The notes: generated by a model not told the origin, from the sequence alone. Shown: positions 33,527 through 42,195, counted from the first letter of the stretch. The stretch: DNA of 64,000 nt from Streptomyces chryseus (GCF_014650755.1 NZ_BMVO01000005.1:62001-126000); one strand, 5' to 3'. Numbers and translations: made by a program.

Positions 33527-34891
33527 TCAGGTGAAGTGTCGGTCCAGCCGCCAGCGCGGGCGCGGGCGTTCGGTGCGGTCGACGACGACCTTCGGCGGGA
33601 GGGCCAGATCGTGGAAGGGCGACTCGTTGGAGTCCATCTGGTAGCCGGCCGTGTTGGGGTAGACCAGCAGGTCACCGATGCCGGGACGGCGACGGAAGGG
33701 GATCTTCCGCCAGCTGACCATGTCCGATTCCAGGCAGGTCGCGGCTCCGACGCAGGCGGGCCACGTGCCGGCGGGCGCGTCCGCGGCGTACGAGAGCAGG
33801 TACGGGTCGGGCAGGTACTCGCTGTTGAACCACTGCTCCGACAGGCTCAGGCTGCTGCCGTCGACGGTCAGCAGCCGGTAGCCGTCCCGTTCCTTGACCC
33901 CCTGCACCCGGAACACCGTCGCGCCCGCGCGGTCCAGCAGCGCGCGCCCGGGCTCCGTCAGCAGCGCGACCCCCGCCTCTTTCAGCAGCCCCGCGAAGCT
34001 CCCGTCGTGCCCTTCGGGGCGGGCGGCCAGCAGGGCGCGCAGCGCGTCGGCTCCGGCCGCCGGGGCGAAGTACGGGTAGAAGTCTCCGCTGCCGAAGGAC
34101 TTGCCCGCGTGGTAGTGACCGCTGTTCTGCTCACTGAGGAAGGTGTGCCAGCTGTCCGCGTCGGTGTAACTCACCGGCAGGCCGCCGCCGATGCTGATCC
34201 GCCCGGCCTCCAGGCCCTGGACGCGCGCCTTGAGGCACAGGCCGACGAGGTGCGCGGCGAGGTCGGCGCGCGGCTGGATCGCGTACCCGGACAGATGGAA
34301 GCTGAAGCCCTCCATGCGTACGGCGTCGCCCGCCCGCAGGCACCGGTCGGTCGCCGCGGCCAGCTCCGCTTCGTTCATGCCGAAGCGGCTGTGCGGCTGG
34401 TCCGGCGGCAGGCAGCGCAGCAGCAGCCTGGCCGGGCGCCGGGCGCCGCTCGGTACGGTGGCGACGAGCGCGTCGAGTTCGTCGAGCGCGTCGACGGCGA
34501 CCAGCGCGCCGTGCCGCACCGCCAGGCCCAGCAGGCCCGGGTCCTTCGCCGGGCCCGTGACGACGAGGTCCTCCCCGCGTACGCCGTGGCCCAGCGCCTC
34601 GCGCAGCTCTCCCGCCGAGGCGACGTCGACGCCCGCGCCGGTGAGCGCGCAGCGCTCGATCCACAGCGCGGCCTTGTTGGCCTTCTTCGCGAAGTAGACG
34701 GTCCCGTCCACGCCCGTCTCGTCGAACGCCGCCCGCAGCGCCCGCAGATTGGCGTCGAACGCGTCGGGCAGCAGAAAGTGGAACGGCCCTGAGAAGGCGT
34801 ACGAGAGTTCCTCCAGGAGACCGCTGCCGAGCACCGCCGCCGTGGCCGGATCGGGCAGGGCGGGCAGCGTGGGCCAGTCGGTGGTGCTCAC
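33527..34891 (-). CDS. Y4yA-type PLP-dependent (fold III) decarboxylase
   Basis: 454 aa from GTG 34891, which overlaps the sbnB-like stop by 4 bp. Fold type III (alanine racemase/ornithine-DAP decarboxylase) enzyme: the PLP lysine lies in VYFAKKANKAALW, the pyridine ring contacts in FHLSGYAIQPR, the phosphate loop in ISIGGGLPVSYTD, and the C-terminal catalytic Cys/Asp in VGAATCLESDMVSW. Closest family by appearance is the Y4yA group rather than LysA. It would remove a carboxyl group from an amino-acid intermediate such as diaminopropionate or a conjugate of it. The exact substrate is not determined. Confidence 0.83.
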   Translation of the reverse strand: MSTTDWPTLPALPDPATAAVLGSGLLEELSYAFSGPFHFLLPDAFDANLRALRAAFDETGVDGTVYFAKKANKAALWIERCALTGAGVDVASAGELREALGHGVRGEDLVVTGPAKDPGLLGLAVRHGALVAVDALDELDALVATVPSGARRPARLLLRCLPPDQPHSRFGMNEAELAAATDRCLRAGDAVRMEGFSFHLSGYAIQPRADLAAHLVGLCLKARVQGLEAGRISIGGGLPVSYTDADSWHTFLSEQNSGHYHAGKSFGSGDFYPYFAPAAGADALRALLAARPEGHDGSFAGLLKEAGVALLTEPGRALLDRAGATVFRVQGVKERDGYRLLTVDGSSLSLSEQWFNSEYLPDPYLLSYAADAPAGTWPACVGAATCLESDMVSWRKIPFRRRPGIGDLLVYPNTAGYQMDSNESPFHDLALPPKVVVDRTERPRPRWRLDRHFT

Positions 34892-35892
34892 TGCCACAGC
34901 GGCACCTCGGTGCCCAGCCCCTGGGCGATGGCGAGCTGCGCGAAGCGGTGGCCGAGGGCGATGTCGGTGACGACGAGACCGCTGTTGTACGCGAAGATCC
35001 GCTCGCCGGGGGACCGGCGCCCGACGGCGGCGCCCGCGACGACCGGCGGGAACTCCGCGTCCACCGGCGGGAGTTTGCCGTCGTCGTCGGCCATGTCCGT
35101 ACCGGTGACGTTCATCTGCGCCTCGCTCGTCGCGATCACCCGGTCGGCCCGGTGCAGCGTCGACGGGGCGAGGCCGTGCCCGACGAGCACGGACAGCGCG
35201 CCGGGCCGCAGCCACTCGGCCTCGACCGCCACCGGCGTGTGCGGGCCTGCGGTGGCGACGACGACGTCCGCCTCGGCGGCGGCGGAGCGCACGTCGGTGA
35301 CGACCTCCACGTCACGGTCCGGGAAGTGGGCGCGCAATCGCTCGCGTACGGCGGCGATGCCCTCGGGGTGGGTGCCGGACAGCATCAGCCGGTCCAGGTC
35401 CGGGAGCGTGGTGAGCAGGAACGGCAGGGCGAGGCGCCCCTGGGTGCCCGTACCGATGACGAGGGCGCTGCGGGCGCCGGGAGCGGCGAGTTCGCGTGCC
35501 AGCAGGGCGGAGACGGCCGGGGTGCGCAGCGAGCCGATGCGGGAGCAGTCCATCATCGCCAGCGGGAGGCCGGTGACGTCGTCGTACAGGGTGAGCGCCG
35601 TGTAGTAGTGCTGCGCGTCGCGGTCCTTGTCGAGGCCGTGCTTGTACGAGGTCTTGATGGCGACGACGTCGCGCGAGCCGTCCCGGCCGAGCATCGCGTA
35701 CGACACCGAGTGCCCGTCGCGCGGCTTGACGGTGAGCTTGCGCGGATTGTCGGACTCCCCGGCGTGCAGGGTGCGATAGGCGCCCTGCACCGTGTCGACG
35801 ACGTCGGCCAGGGATATGTCGATCCCGGCGAGGTCGCTGGTGGACAGGATCCGCAGGTGCTTGTCGTCGGGGACGGTCGGTATGCCGGTCAT
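34888..35892 (-). CDS. sbnB: SbnB-like N-((2S)-2-amino-2-carboxyethyl)-L-glutamate dehydrogenase (ornithine cyclodeaminase fold)
   Basis: 334 aa from ATG 35892 with GAGGGA upstream; the much longer open frame beyond it overlaps the oxygenase gene and is spurious. Rossmann motif VIGTGTQGRLAL (about residues 146-157) binds NAD. IKTSYKHG (Lys80) and CSRIGSLRTPAVSA (Arg123) are the substrate-binding elements of the ornithine cyclodeaminase/mu-crystallin family. In SbnB the enzyme oxidatively cleaves ACEGA to L-2,3-diaminopropionate and 2-oxoglutarate. It follows the oxygenase by 32 nt and is coupled to the decarboxylase. Confidence 0.87.
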   Translation of the reverse strand: MTGIPTVPDDKHLRILSTSDLAGIDISLADVVDTVQGAYRTLHAGESDNPRKLTVKPRDGHSVSYAMLGRDGSRDVVAIKTSYKHGLDKDRDAQHYYTALTLYDDVTGLPLAMMDCSRIGSLRTPAVSALLARELAAPGARSALVIGTGTQGRLALPFLLTTLPDLDRLMLSGTHPEGIAAVRERLRAHFPDRDVEVVTDVRSAAAEADVVVATAGPHTPVAVEAEWLRPGALSVLVGHGLAPSTLHRADRVIATSEAQMNVTGTDMADDDGKLPPVDAEFPPVVAGAAVGRRSPGERIFAYNSGLVVTDIALGHRFAQLAIAQGLGTEVPLWQ

Positions 35893-35924
35893 GGTGGTGG
35901 TCCCTCGGGTCCGTGGGCGGGTGT

Positions 35925-36920
35925 TCAGGCGGCGGGCGCTTCGACGGCGGCCTGTCCGTAGCCGTGCTCGCGGGCCTCGGCCGGCGGGCGCGTGCGGCGG
36001 CCCGGGACGCGGACGGAGGCGCGCTTGAGCCACCGGTCGGCGCCGTCGTAGCGGGGCACGAACGGCACGCGGCCGTGCACGACCAGGTCGTTGTCGACGA
36101 CCAGGACCTCGCCCGGCGCGAGGCTGACGGCGACCGAGACGCGGGCCAGCTCCTCCTCCAGCCGGCCGTACGCCGCCCGGTACTCGGCGTCGGCGTTCTC
36201 CAGCGGCGTGTACGCCGGGTCGAAGCGCAGCGTCATCCCCTCGTCGCAGGCGTAGAGGGCCGGTACGGGCGGGGGCGCCTCGGCGGCGTAGCCCTGGGCG
36301 TCGGTGTAGGCGTCGTCGGGGAGGATCGGCAGCGCGGGCCGGGTCAGGACGTCGACGTCCGCGTCGGACAGGCGGATCCTGCGGACGCTCGCGGCGGTGG
36401 TGGCGATGCGGTCGTGGTTGCGCATGCAGCCGAGCATCAGCAGGTGGGCGCGGCCGGGATGGAAGGCGTCCTCGGTGTGCGGGCTGAGGAGCACCGTGCT
36501 GCTGGCGCCGGTCTGCTCGGTCTCGTGGCCGGGGGAGGGCACGATGTTGTGGACGAACCGGCCCTCCTGCTGGCCCTCCCAGGCGAGGGGGCGGCCCATC
36601 ACGGCGGCGAGCAGCAGCAGTTCGATGTCGTGCAGGGCGCCGCTGCCGTCGGCGCTCGACCAGTCGGCGGGGGTGGGGCCGATCGCCGCGTCGTCGACTT
36701 CGAGACCGCGCAGGACGAACAGGCCGTCGGCGGTGTCGACGGGGCGGCAGTGGTGGCGCAGGGTGTCGCTGAACGCGGCGGCCTGCTGGGCCACCAGCCG
36801 CAGCAGGGGGCCGGAGGTGGCGGAGGTGCCGCATTCGGCGAGGACTTTCGCCGCGGCCCGGTGGAGTTCGCCCACCGAGTGGGCGTCGAGCTGGCGGACA
36901 GGTGCGGCTGCCGTGCTCAT
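35925..36920 (-). CDS. Fe(II)/2-oxoglutarate amino-acid hydroxylase, clavaminate-synthase-like
   Basis: 331 aa, ATG 36920, first gene of the iron-box operon; no strong ribosome site is visible. Metal triad His148/Glu150 (SPHTEDAFHP) and His282 (VVHGRVPF), with Arg in RWLKRASVRV to hold 2-oxoglutarate. The HxE instead of HxD is a hallmark of the clavaminate-synthase-like free-amino-acid beta-hydroxylases such as VioC and AsnO. Thus it probably hydroxylates a free amino acid, conceivably diaminopropionate, asparagine or arginine. SbnB activity releases 2-oxoglutarate, which is this enzyme's co-substrate. Confidence 0.85.
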   Translation of the reverse strand: MSTAAAPVRQLDAHSVGELHRAAAKVLAECGTSATSGPLLRLVAQQAAAFSDTLRHHCRPVDTADGLFVLRGLEVDDAAIGPTPADWSSADGSGALHDIELLLLAAVMGRPLAWEGQQEGRFVHNIVPSPGHETEQTGASSTVLLSPHTEDAFHPGRAHLLMLGCMRNHDRIATTAASVRRIRLSDADVDVLTRPALPILPDDAYTDAQGYAAEAPPPVPALYACDEGMTLRFDPAYTPLENADAEYRAAYGRLEEELARVSVAVSLAPGEVLVVDNDLVVHGRVPFVPRYDGADRWLKRASVRVPGRRTRPPAEAREHGYGQAAVEAPAA

Positions 36921-36975
36921 GACGAAGTCGTCCGTTTCCGTGGGAGTCAGGGACGGCCCGAACGTAGCACTTAAG

Positions 36976-36994
36976 TAAGGTAAGGCAAACCTTA
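36976..36994 (-). promoter_or_regulatory. Iron box 1 (DmdR1/IdeR-type) for the biosynthetic operon
   Basis: TAAGGTAAGGCAAACCTTA matches 15 of 19 positions of the actinobacterial iron-box consensus and is 55 nt upstream of the oxygenase start. It lies inside a longer dyad, AAGTAAGGT...ACCTTACTT. It predicts repression by an Fe2+-bound DtxR-family regulator when iron is plentiful. Confidence 0.8.
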
Positions 36995-37086
36995 CTTTCG
37001 GTCATGGCTCAATCTGATCGAGTTTGCAAGTCCCGTGACCAACAAGGCAGTTGAGCGGGTGGGTGGGGTTGCGGCGGCATGGCTCA

Positions 37087-37105
37087 TTAGGGTAGGCAAG
37101 CCTAA
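37087..37105 (+). promoter_or_regulatory. Iron box 2 (DmdR1/IdeR-type) for the importer operon
   Basis: TTAGGGTAGGCAAGCCTAA matches 16 of 19 iron-box positions and ends 34 nt before the binding-protein start codon at 37140. With box 1, 92 nt away, it makes a doubly controlled divergent promoter. Confidence 0.85.
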
Positions 37106-37139
37106 GAGCATTTCATGTCTGAGTGGATCGAGGACGTAC

Positions 37140-38690
37140 GTGGAAATGAACAGGCGCCAAGTGCTGTTGGCCGGGGGAGCGACAGTCACGACGGCACTCC
37201 TCGCCGCCTGCTCGGGGACCGGCGGTACGTCCACCGATTCCGCCGGAGCGGACGCCAAGCCCAGAAAGGGCGGCACGCTCAGGGTCGGCGCCCTCGGCCG
37301 GGCCGGGGCCATCACCCGCGACCCGCACGGCACCCAGGCCAACGAGAGCGACTACCTCGTCATCTCGCTCGTCCACGACACGCTGACGGCCCCCGGCGCC
37401 AAGGACAACACCGCCCCGCGCCTGGCCACCGGCTGGAAGGCGTCGGACGACCTGAAGACCTGGCGCTTCACGCTCGCCGAGGGCGCCACCTTCCACGACG
37501 GCACCCCGGTCACCGCCGAGGACGTCGTCTGGTCGCTGCGCCGGCTGCGCGCCACCCCGTCCGGCCCCTCCCGGCTGCCCGGCATCAAGGCCGCCGGCAT
37601 CAAGGCCGAGGGCGACCGCACCGTCGTCCTGGTCTCCGACTACGCCAACGCCGAACTGCCCCTGCTCCTGCGCCTGACCACCTTCGTCCTCCCCAAGGGC
37701 ACGAAGGACAAGGACATCGCGAAGGCCCCGGGCACCGGCCCGTTCAAGCTGGACTGGTTCCGCTCCGGCAACGCCCGGCTCGTGCGCAACGGCGACTGGC
37801 ACGGCGGCGAAGTCCTCCTCGACGCCGTCGAGGTCAAGATCTTCGAGTCCCCGCAGGCCATGTCCAACGCCCTGCTCGCCGGGCAGATCGACGTCGCCTC
37901 CAACGTCGGCGCGGTCGCCGCCCGTACGGCCGAGAAGCGCGAGGACATCCAGATCGTGCGCCGCCCCGACGACATGGCGATGCCCATCGTCATGCGCACG
38001 GAGTCCGGCCCCTTCGCCGACCCCAAGGTGCGCGAGGCGCTGAAGCTGGCCGTGGACCGCGAAGCCATGGTCGAGCAGGTGCTGTCCGGCTACGGCAAGG
38101 TCGGCAACGACATCCTCGGCACCGGCGACCCCGCCTACGCGAAGGACATCCCGCAGCGCGAGCGCGATCTGGCCAGGGCCAGGAAGCTGCTGAAGGAGGC
38201 CGGCTTCGACACCTCCACGACGTACAAGCTGCTGACCACCGAGGACATCTCCGGCCTCGCCGAGTCCGCCACGCTCTTCGCCACCCAGGTCCGCGAGGCC
38301 GGAGTACGGATCGAGGTCGTCAAGCAGGAGTCCGCCACCTTCTGGGACAAGACCTGGCTCAAGGGCGACCTCTACACGACGTACTGGGGCACCAACGACT
38401 CCGTCGTCTTCCTCGCCAGCAAGACGATGGTCTCCGACTCCGCCCAGAACGAGGCCGCCTGGGACAACGCCGAGTTCGACGCGGCGTACCGGAAGGTCAC
38501 CGCCACCAAGGACGCCGCCGCGCGGGCCGAGGCGCTGGGCGACCTCCAGCGGATCGAGCACGACGCCTCCGGATACCTGCTGTGGGGCGTGGCCGACGGC
38601 ATCGACCTCGCCGCGGCCCCGGTGCGCGGCCTGCCGACCCTGCCCGGCTACGGACGCGTACAGCTCGAGCGGGCATGGCTGGCCCGTTGA
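37140..38690 (+). CDS. ABC transporter substrate-binding lipoprotein, Dpp/Nik type (SBP_bac_5)
   Basis: 516 aa from GTG 37140, which has GAGGA at ideal spacing; ATG 37146 two codons on is the alternative. The N-terminus has a twin-arginine-like MNRRQVLLAGGATVT followed by lipobox LLAAC, so a lipid-anchored surface protein. SBP_bac_5 domain (about 45-500) with GGTLRVG, ATGWKASDDLKTWRFTLAEG and FHDGTPVTAEDVVWSL. This family binds peptides, nickel and metal-metallophore complexes (NikA, CntA). Its iron box and neighbours favour a metal-chelate ligand over a peptide; that is inference. Confidence 0.9.
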   Translation: MEMNRRQVLLAGGATVTTALLAACSGTGGTSTDSAGADAKPRKGGTLRVGALGRAGAITRDPHGTQANESDYLVISLVHDTLTAPGAKDNTAPRLATGWKASDDLKTWRFTLAEGATFHDGTPVTAEDVVWSLRRLRATPSGPSRLPGIKAAGIKAEGDRTVVLVSDYANAELPLLLRLTTFVLPKGTKDKDIAKAPGTGPFKLDWFRSGNARLVRNGDWHGGEVLLDAVEVKIFESPQAMSNALLAGQIDVASNVGAVAARTAEKREDIQIVRRPDDMAMPIVMRTESGPFADPKVREALKLAVDREAMVEQVLSGYGKVGNDILGTGDPAYAKDIPQRERDLARARKLLKEAGFDTSTTYKLLTTEDISGLAESATLFATQVREAGVRIEVVKQESATFWDKTWLKGDLYTTYWGTNDSVVFLASKTMVSDSAQNEAAWDNAEFDAAYRKVTATKDAAARAEALGDLQRIEHDASGYLLWGVADGIDLAAAPVRGLPTLPGYGRVQLERAWLAR

Positions 38691-39706
38691 GCGGTACGGC
38701 GACGCGGCGGCCCGCGGCCGGCCCGGAGGCGAAACCGCCCCGGCCTGCCCGGGCCGTGCCGGCCGGGGCGCGGCGGCTGGGCGGGCTGCTGGCGCTGCTC
38801 GCCCGCCGGGCGCTGCTGCTCGCCGTACTGCTCGCCGCCGTCTTCGCCGCCGTCGAACTGCTGCCGGGCGACGCCGCCAACGCGACGTCCGAGCGCGGGG
38901 AGAGCGCGGCCGACCTGGCGCGGCGGCGCGAACTGCTGGGCCTGGACCGCCCGGTCGCCGGCCGGTTCGCCGACTGGATGACCGGTCTGCCCTCCGGCGA
39001 CCTCGGCACGTCCGCCCGCGGCGAGTCCGTCGCGGACCTGCTCTCCCGGCCGTTCCCCAACACCCTGCTCCTCGGCGGACTCGCCCTGCTCGTCACCCTC
39101 GCCGTCTCGGTCGCCCTGGGCTGCTGGGCGGCCCTGAAGCCGGGCGGCGGCGTGGACCGGGCGGTCTCCGCGACGGCCACCGGCGTCCTCGCGCTCCCCG
39201 AGTTCGTCGTCGCGGTGGCGCTCGTCCTGGTCTTCGCCCTGTGGACCGGCTGGCTGCCCGCCGTCACCCTCACCGACGCCGACGGATCGCCCGCCTCCTG
39301 GCAGATGCTCGTCCTGCCGGTACTGGCCCTGGCGATCCCGCAGATCGGCTGGAACACCCGCATCGTGCGCGCCGCCCTGGCCGACGAGGCCAAGGCCCCG
39401 CACGTGGAGACCGCCGTCATCGACGGACTGCCCCGCCACCGCGTCTTCACCCACCACCTGCTGCCCGGCGCCCTGCCCACCATCGCCGCCGGCATCGCCA
39501 CCTCGACCGGCATGCTCTTGGGCGGCGCCGTCGTGGTGGAGACCATCTTCAACTACCCCGGCATCGGCTCGGTGCTGGCCGGCGCGGTCACCGACCGGGA
39601 CAGCCCCGTCATCGCCGGGGTCGTCGCCGTCACGGGAGCCGTCATCACCGGGGTACTGCTGCTCGCCGATCTCGTACGCGCCCGGGCGTCCGGAGGCCGC
39701 ACATGA
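38675..39706 (+). CDS. ABC transporter permease, DppB/NikB type
   Basis: 343 aa from ATG 38675, overlapping the binding-protein gene by 16 bp. A basic Ala/Pro-rich cytoplasmic N-terminus of about 35 residues precedes six membrane helices. The BPD_transp_1 loop that docks the ATPase is DEAKAPHVETAVIDGLPRHRV. The C-terminal VETIFNYPGIGSVLAGAV motif is the standard signature of the first permease of peptide/nickel transporters. It pairs with the next permease. Confidence 0.9.
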   Translation: MAGPLSGTATRRPAAGPEAKPPRPARAVPAGARRLGGLLALLARRALLLAVLLAAVFAAVELLPGDAANATSERGESAADLARRRELLGLDRPVAGRFADWMTGLPSGDLGTSARGESVADLLSRPFPNTLLLGGLALLVTLAVSVALGCWAALKPGGGVDRAVSATATGVLALPEFVVAVALVLVFALWTGWLPAVTLTDADGSPASWQMLVLPVLALAIPQIGWNTRIVRAALADEAKAPHVETAVIDGLPRHRVFTHHLLPGALPTIAAGIATSTGMLLGGAVVVETIFNYPGIGSVLAGAVTDRDSPVIAGVVAVTGAVITGVLLLADLVRARASGGRT

Positions 39707-40638
39707 CCGCCCACGAACCACCGGCCACGACCGGCCGCACCCCCTCGGGAGAGGGGGCTCACGACGCTGCCAGCGGCCGCCCGGCGCCCGAAGCGGCGCC
39801 CGTGCGCCTCGCGGCGTCCGCCCGGTGGCGGCCCCGCGAGGGGGTCGTCCCGCGCGTCCTGCCCGCGCTGCTGCTCGTCGCCCTCGCCGCCGTCGGGCCG
39901 TGGCTCGCCCCGCACGCCATCGACGCCCCGGTGACCGCTCCGTACGCCGAACCGGGCGGCGGGGCCCCGCTGGGCGGCGACCAGCTCGGCCGCGACGTGC
40001 TCAGCCGCCTCCTCGCGGGCGGGCGTGAACTCATCGCGACCTCGCTCCTCGTCGCCGTACTCGTCACCGCCGCCGCCGCGCTGCTCGGCACGGTCGGCGC
40101 CCTGCGCCCGGCCGTCGGCCGCGTGGTCGAACGCGCCGCCGACGTCCTCATGCTGCTGCCCGCCGTGCTCGGCATCCTCCTCATCGCGCTGTCCTGGCCC
40201 GGCGGCGGCCGGTACGCGGTGATCGCCGCGGCCGTGGTCATGGGCGTGCCGTACGCGGTACGGCTGGTGTCCGGCGCGGCGGCCCCCGTCGCCGCCTCCG
40301 GCTACGTCGAGGCCGCCGCCGTCGGCGGCGAACGGCTGTGGCATCTCGTCGTACGCGAAGTCCTGCCCAACCTGCGCGCCACCCTGCTCGCGCTCTTCGG
40401 ACTGCGCTTCGTCGCCGCCGTCTACATCGTCGCCACCGCGGGATTCCTCCAGGTCGGCCCCCAGCCGCCCGCCGCCGACTGGGCGCTGATGATCCGTGAG
40501 AACGCCGGCGGGATCGTCCTCAACCCCTGGGCGGTCCTGGCCCCCAGCATCGCCATCGGCCTCCTCGCCATGAGCGTCAACCTCGCGGCCTCGGCGCTCG
40601 TTCCGCAGCCCGGCAGGAAAGCGGTGACCGCACTGTGA
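39703..40638 (+). CDS. ABC transporter permease, DppC/NikC type
   Basis: 311 aa from ATG 39703 (ATGA overlap with the previous stop; CGGAGG 7 nt upstream). A disordered N-terminus of about 45 residues, then GGAPLGGDQLGRDVLSRLLAGGRELIATSL, the hallmark start of DppC-type permeases, and six membrane helices with the ATPase-contact loop SGYVEAAAVGGERLWHLVVREVLP split between residues about 200-225. Second half of the heterodimeric pore. It overlaps the ATPase start by 4 bp, so all four importer genes are coupled. Confidence 0.9.
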   Translation: MTAHEPPATTGRTPSGEGAHDAASGRPAPEAAPVRLAASARWRPREGVVPRVLPALLLVALAAVGPWLAPHAIDAPVTAPYAEPGGGAPLGGDQLGRDVLSRLLAGGRELIATSLLVAVLVTAAAALLGTVGALRPAVGRVVERAADVLMLLPAVLGILLIALSWPGGGRYAVIAAAVVMGVPYAVRLVSGAAAPVAASGYVEAAAVGGERLWHLVVREVLPNLRATLLALFGLRFVAAVYIVATAGFLQVGPQPPAADWALMIRENAGGIVLNPWAVLAPSIAIGLLAMSVNLAASALVPQPGRKAVTAL

Positions 40639-42143
40639 ACCACATGCCCCAGTGGTACCCCGAGGGGCAGGTCCCCGGCTCCGGGCAGGCGGTGCGGGTG
40701 ACCGGCCTGACCGTCGCCGCACCGGACGGCCGTCTGCTCCTGGACGGCGGCAGCCTGGAGATACGCCCCGGCCGCGTCACCGCCCTCACCGGCCCGTCCG
40801 GCTGCGGCAAGACGACGCTGCTGCGGGCCGTGGCCGGCGTACTGCCACCGGGCGCGCGGCGCACCGGCGGCCGGGTGGAGCTCCTCGGGCAGGACGTCCT
40901 GTCCCTCGCCCCGGCCCCGCTGCGCGCCCTGCGCCGCCACCGCGTCGCCTACCTCGGCCAGGACCCCGGCTCCGGCCTCAACCCGCGCATGAAGGTGCGC
41001 CGGCTGCTCGCCGAAGTCGCCGTCGACCGGAGCCCCGACGCGGTGCGCGCACTGCTCGCCGAAGTACAACTGCCCACGGACGACGGGTTCATGGGGCGCC
41101 GGGCCACGGAGCTCTCCGGAGGTCAGCAGCGCCGCGTCGCCCTGGCCAGGGCGCTGGCCAGGCGGCCCGCCGTACTGCTCCTCGACGAGCCGACCGCCGG
41201 ACTCGACCCGCGACTGCGCGACGAGATCGCCGAACTGCTGCGGCACCTGGCCGCCCACCACCGGCTGGCCGTCGCCCTGTCGTGCCACGACACGGACCTG
41301 GTGGCCCGGCTGGCGGACGACGTCACCGACCTGTCCCGGGCCCCGGCCGCGCCACCGGCCGCCGCGCTCCTGGCCGCCCCCCGCGCGGCCGGGCCCCGCG
41401 AGCTGCCCGTAGGCGAACCGAGGCTTACGGTGTCCGGCCTGCACGCGGCGTTCGCGCGGCGCGGGCGCGCCGTCCCGGTCCTCCACGACATCGGCCTCAC
41501 CGTCGCCGCCGGAGCCAGTACCGGCATCGTCGGCGCCTCCGGATCGGGCAAGACCACCCTCGTGCGCGCCGTCGTCGGTCTCCACCGCCCCACCGGCGGC
41601 GCGGTCACCCTCGACGGCGTACGCCTGGCCCCCGCCGCCCACGGCCGCACCCGTGAGCAGCGCCGCCGCCTCCAGCTCGTCCCGCAGGACCCGCTGGGCA
41701 CGCTCAACCCCAGCCGCACCGTGGGCGAGACGCTCGGCCGCCCGCTGCGCCTGCACCGGCGCGCCGGCCGCCGCGAGGCCCCCGCGCGCGTCCTGGAACT
41801 CCTGGAACAGGTCGGCCTGCCCGCCGGCTTCGCGGACCGCTACCCGCACGAACTCTCCGGCGGCCAGCGCCAGCGCGCGTCCATCGCCCGCGCGCTGGCG
41901 GCCGACCCCGACGTGCTGGTCTGCGACGAGGTGACCTCGGCGCTCGACGACCGGACCGCCGACGCGGTCATGGACCTGCTCGAAGACCTGCGGGAGAGCC
42001 GCGGTCTGTCCCTGGTCCTCATCAGCCACGACCTGCGCCTGGTCGCGAGCCGCACCGAGAACCTGCTCGTCCTGTCCGCGGGCCGGGTCGTCGATTCCGG
42101 CTCCACCCGGCAGATCCTGGGACCGGGGGCGGTCGCCCGGTAG
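40635..42143 (+). CDS. Fused double ATPase of a Dpp/Nik-type ABC importer (DppD-DppF fusion)
   Basis: 502 aa from GTG 40635. Two complete nucleotide-binding domains in one chain. First: Walker A GPSGCGKTT, signature LSGGQQRR, Walker B VLLLDEPTAGLD. Second: Walker A GASGSGKTT, signature LSGGQRQR, Walker B VLVCDEVTSALD. A linker of about 35 residues rich in Ala/Pro separates them. In most DppABCDF systems these are separate DppD and DppF genes of about 330 aa each; here each half is shortened and lacks the usual C-terminal oligopeptide/dipeptide extension. Energises the iron-regulated importer. Confidence 0.93.
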   Translation: MNHMPQWYPEGQVPGSGQAVRVTGLTVAAPDGRLLLDGGSLEIRPGRVTALTGPSGCGKTTLLRAVAGVLPPGARRTGGRVELLGQDVLSLAPAPLRALRRHRVAYLGQDPGSGLNPRMKVRRLLAEVAVDRSPDAVRALLAEVQLPTDDGFMGRRATELSGGQQRRVALARALARRPAVLLLDEPTAGLDPRLRDEIAELLRHLAAHHRLAVALSCHDTDLVARLADDVTDLSRAPAAPPAAALLAAPRAAGPRELPVGEPRLTVSGLHAAFARRGRAVPVLHDIGLTVAAGASTGIVGASGSGKTTLVRAVVGLHRPTGGAVTLDGVRLAPAAHGRTREQRRRLQLVPQDPLGTLNPSRTVGETLGRPLRLHRRAGRREAPARVLELLEQVGLPAGFADRYPHELSGGQRQRASIARALAADPDVLVCDEVTSALDDRTADAVMDLLEDLRESRGLSLVLISHDLRLVASRTENLLVLSAGRVVDSGSTRQILGPGAVAR

Positions 42144-42161
42144 CCCGCGCCGGCACAGGGA

Positions 42162-42180
42162 GCGGGCCCGTGCGGCCCGC
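42162..42180. terminator. Terminator between the importer operon and phoX-like gene
   Basis: GCGGGCC and GGCCCGC flank a 5-nt loop 19 nt after the ATPase stop, between convergent genes. Confidence 0.6.
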
Positions 42181-42195
42181 CCCCCGGTACGCGAC

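Noticed and set aside
31059..36920. Complete staphyloferrin B pathway
   Set aside because: SbnA/SbnB-like enzymes are present, but no IucA/IucC-type synthetase or SbnG homologue is in the window, so only a related diaminopropionate pathway can be claimed.
35893..37005. 5' extension of the sbnB-like frame
   Set aside because: Overlaps the oxygenase gene in another frame. ATG 35892 with GAGGGA is supported.
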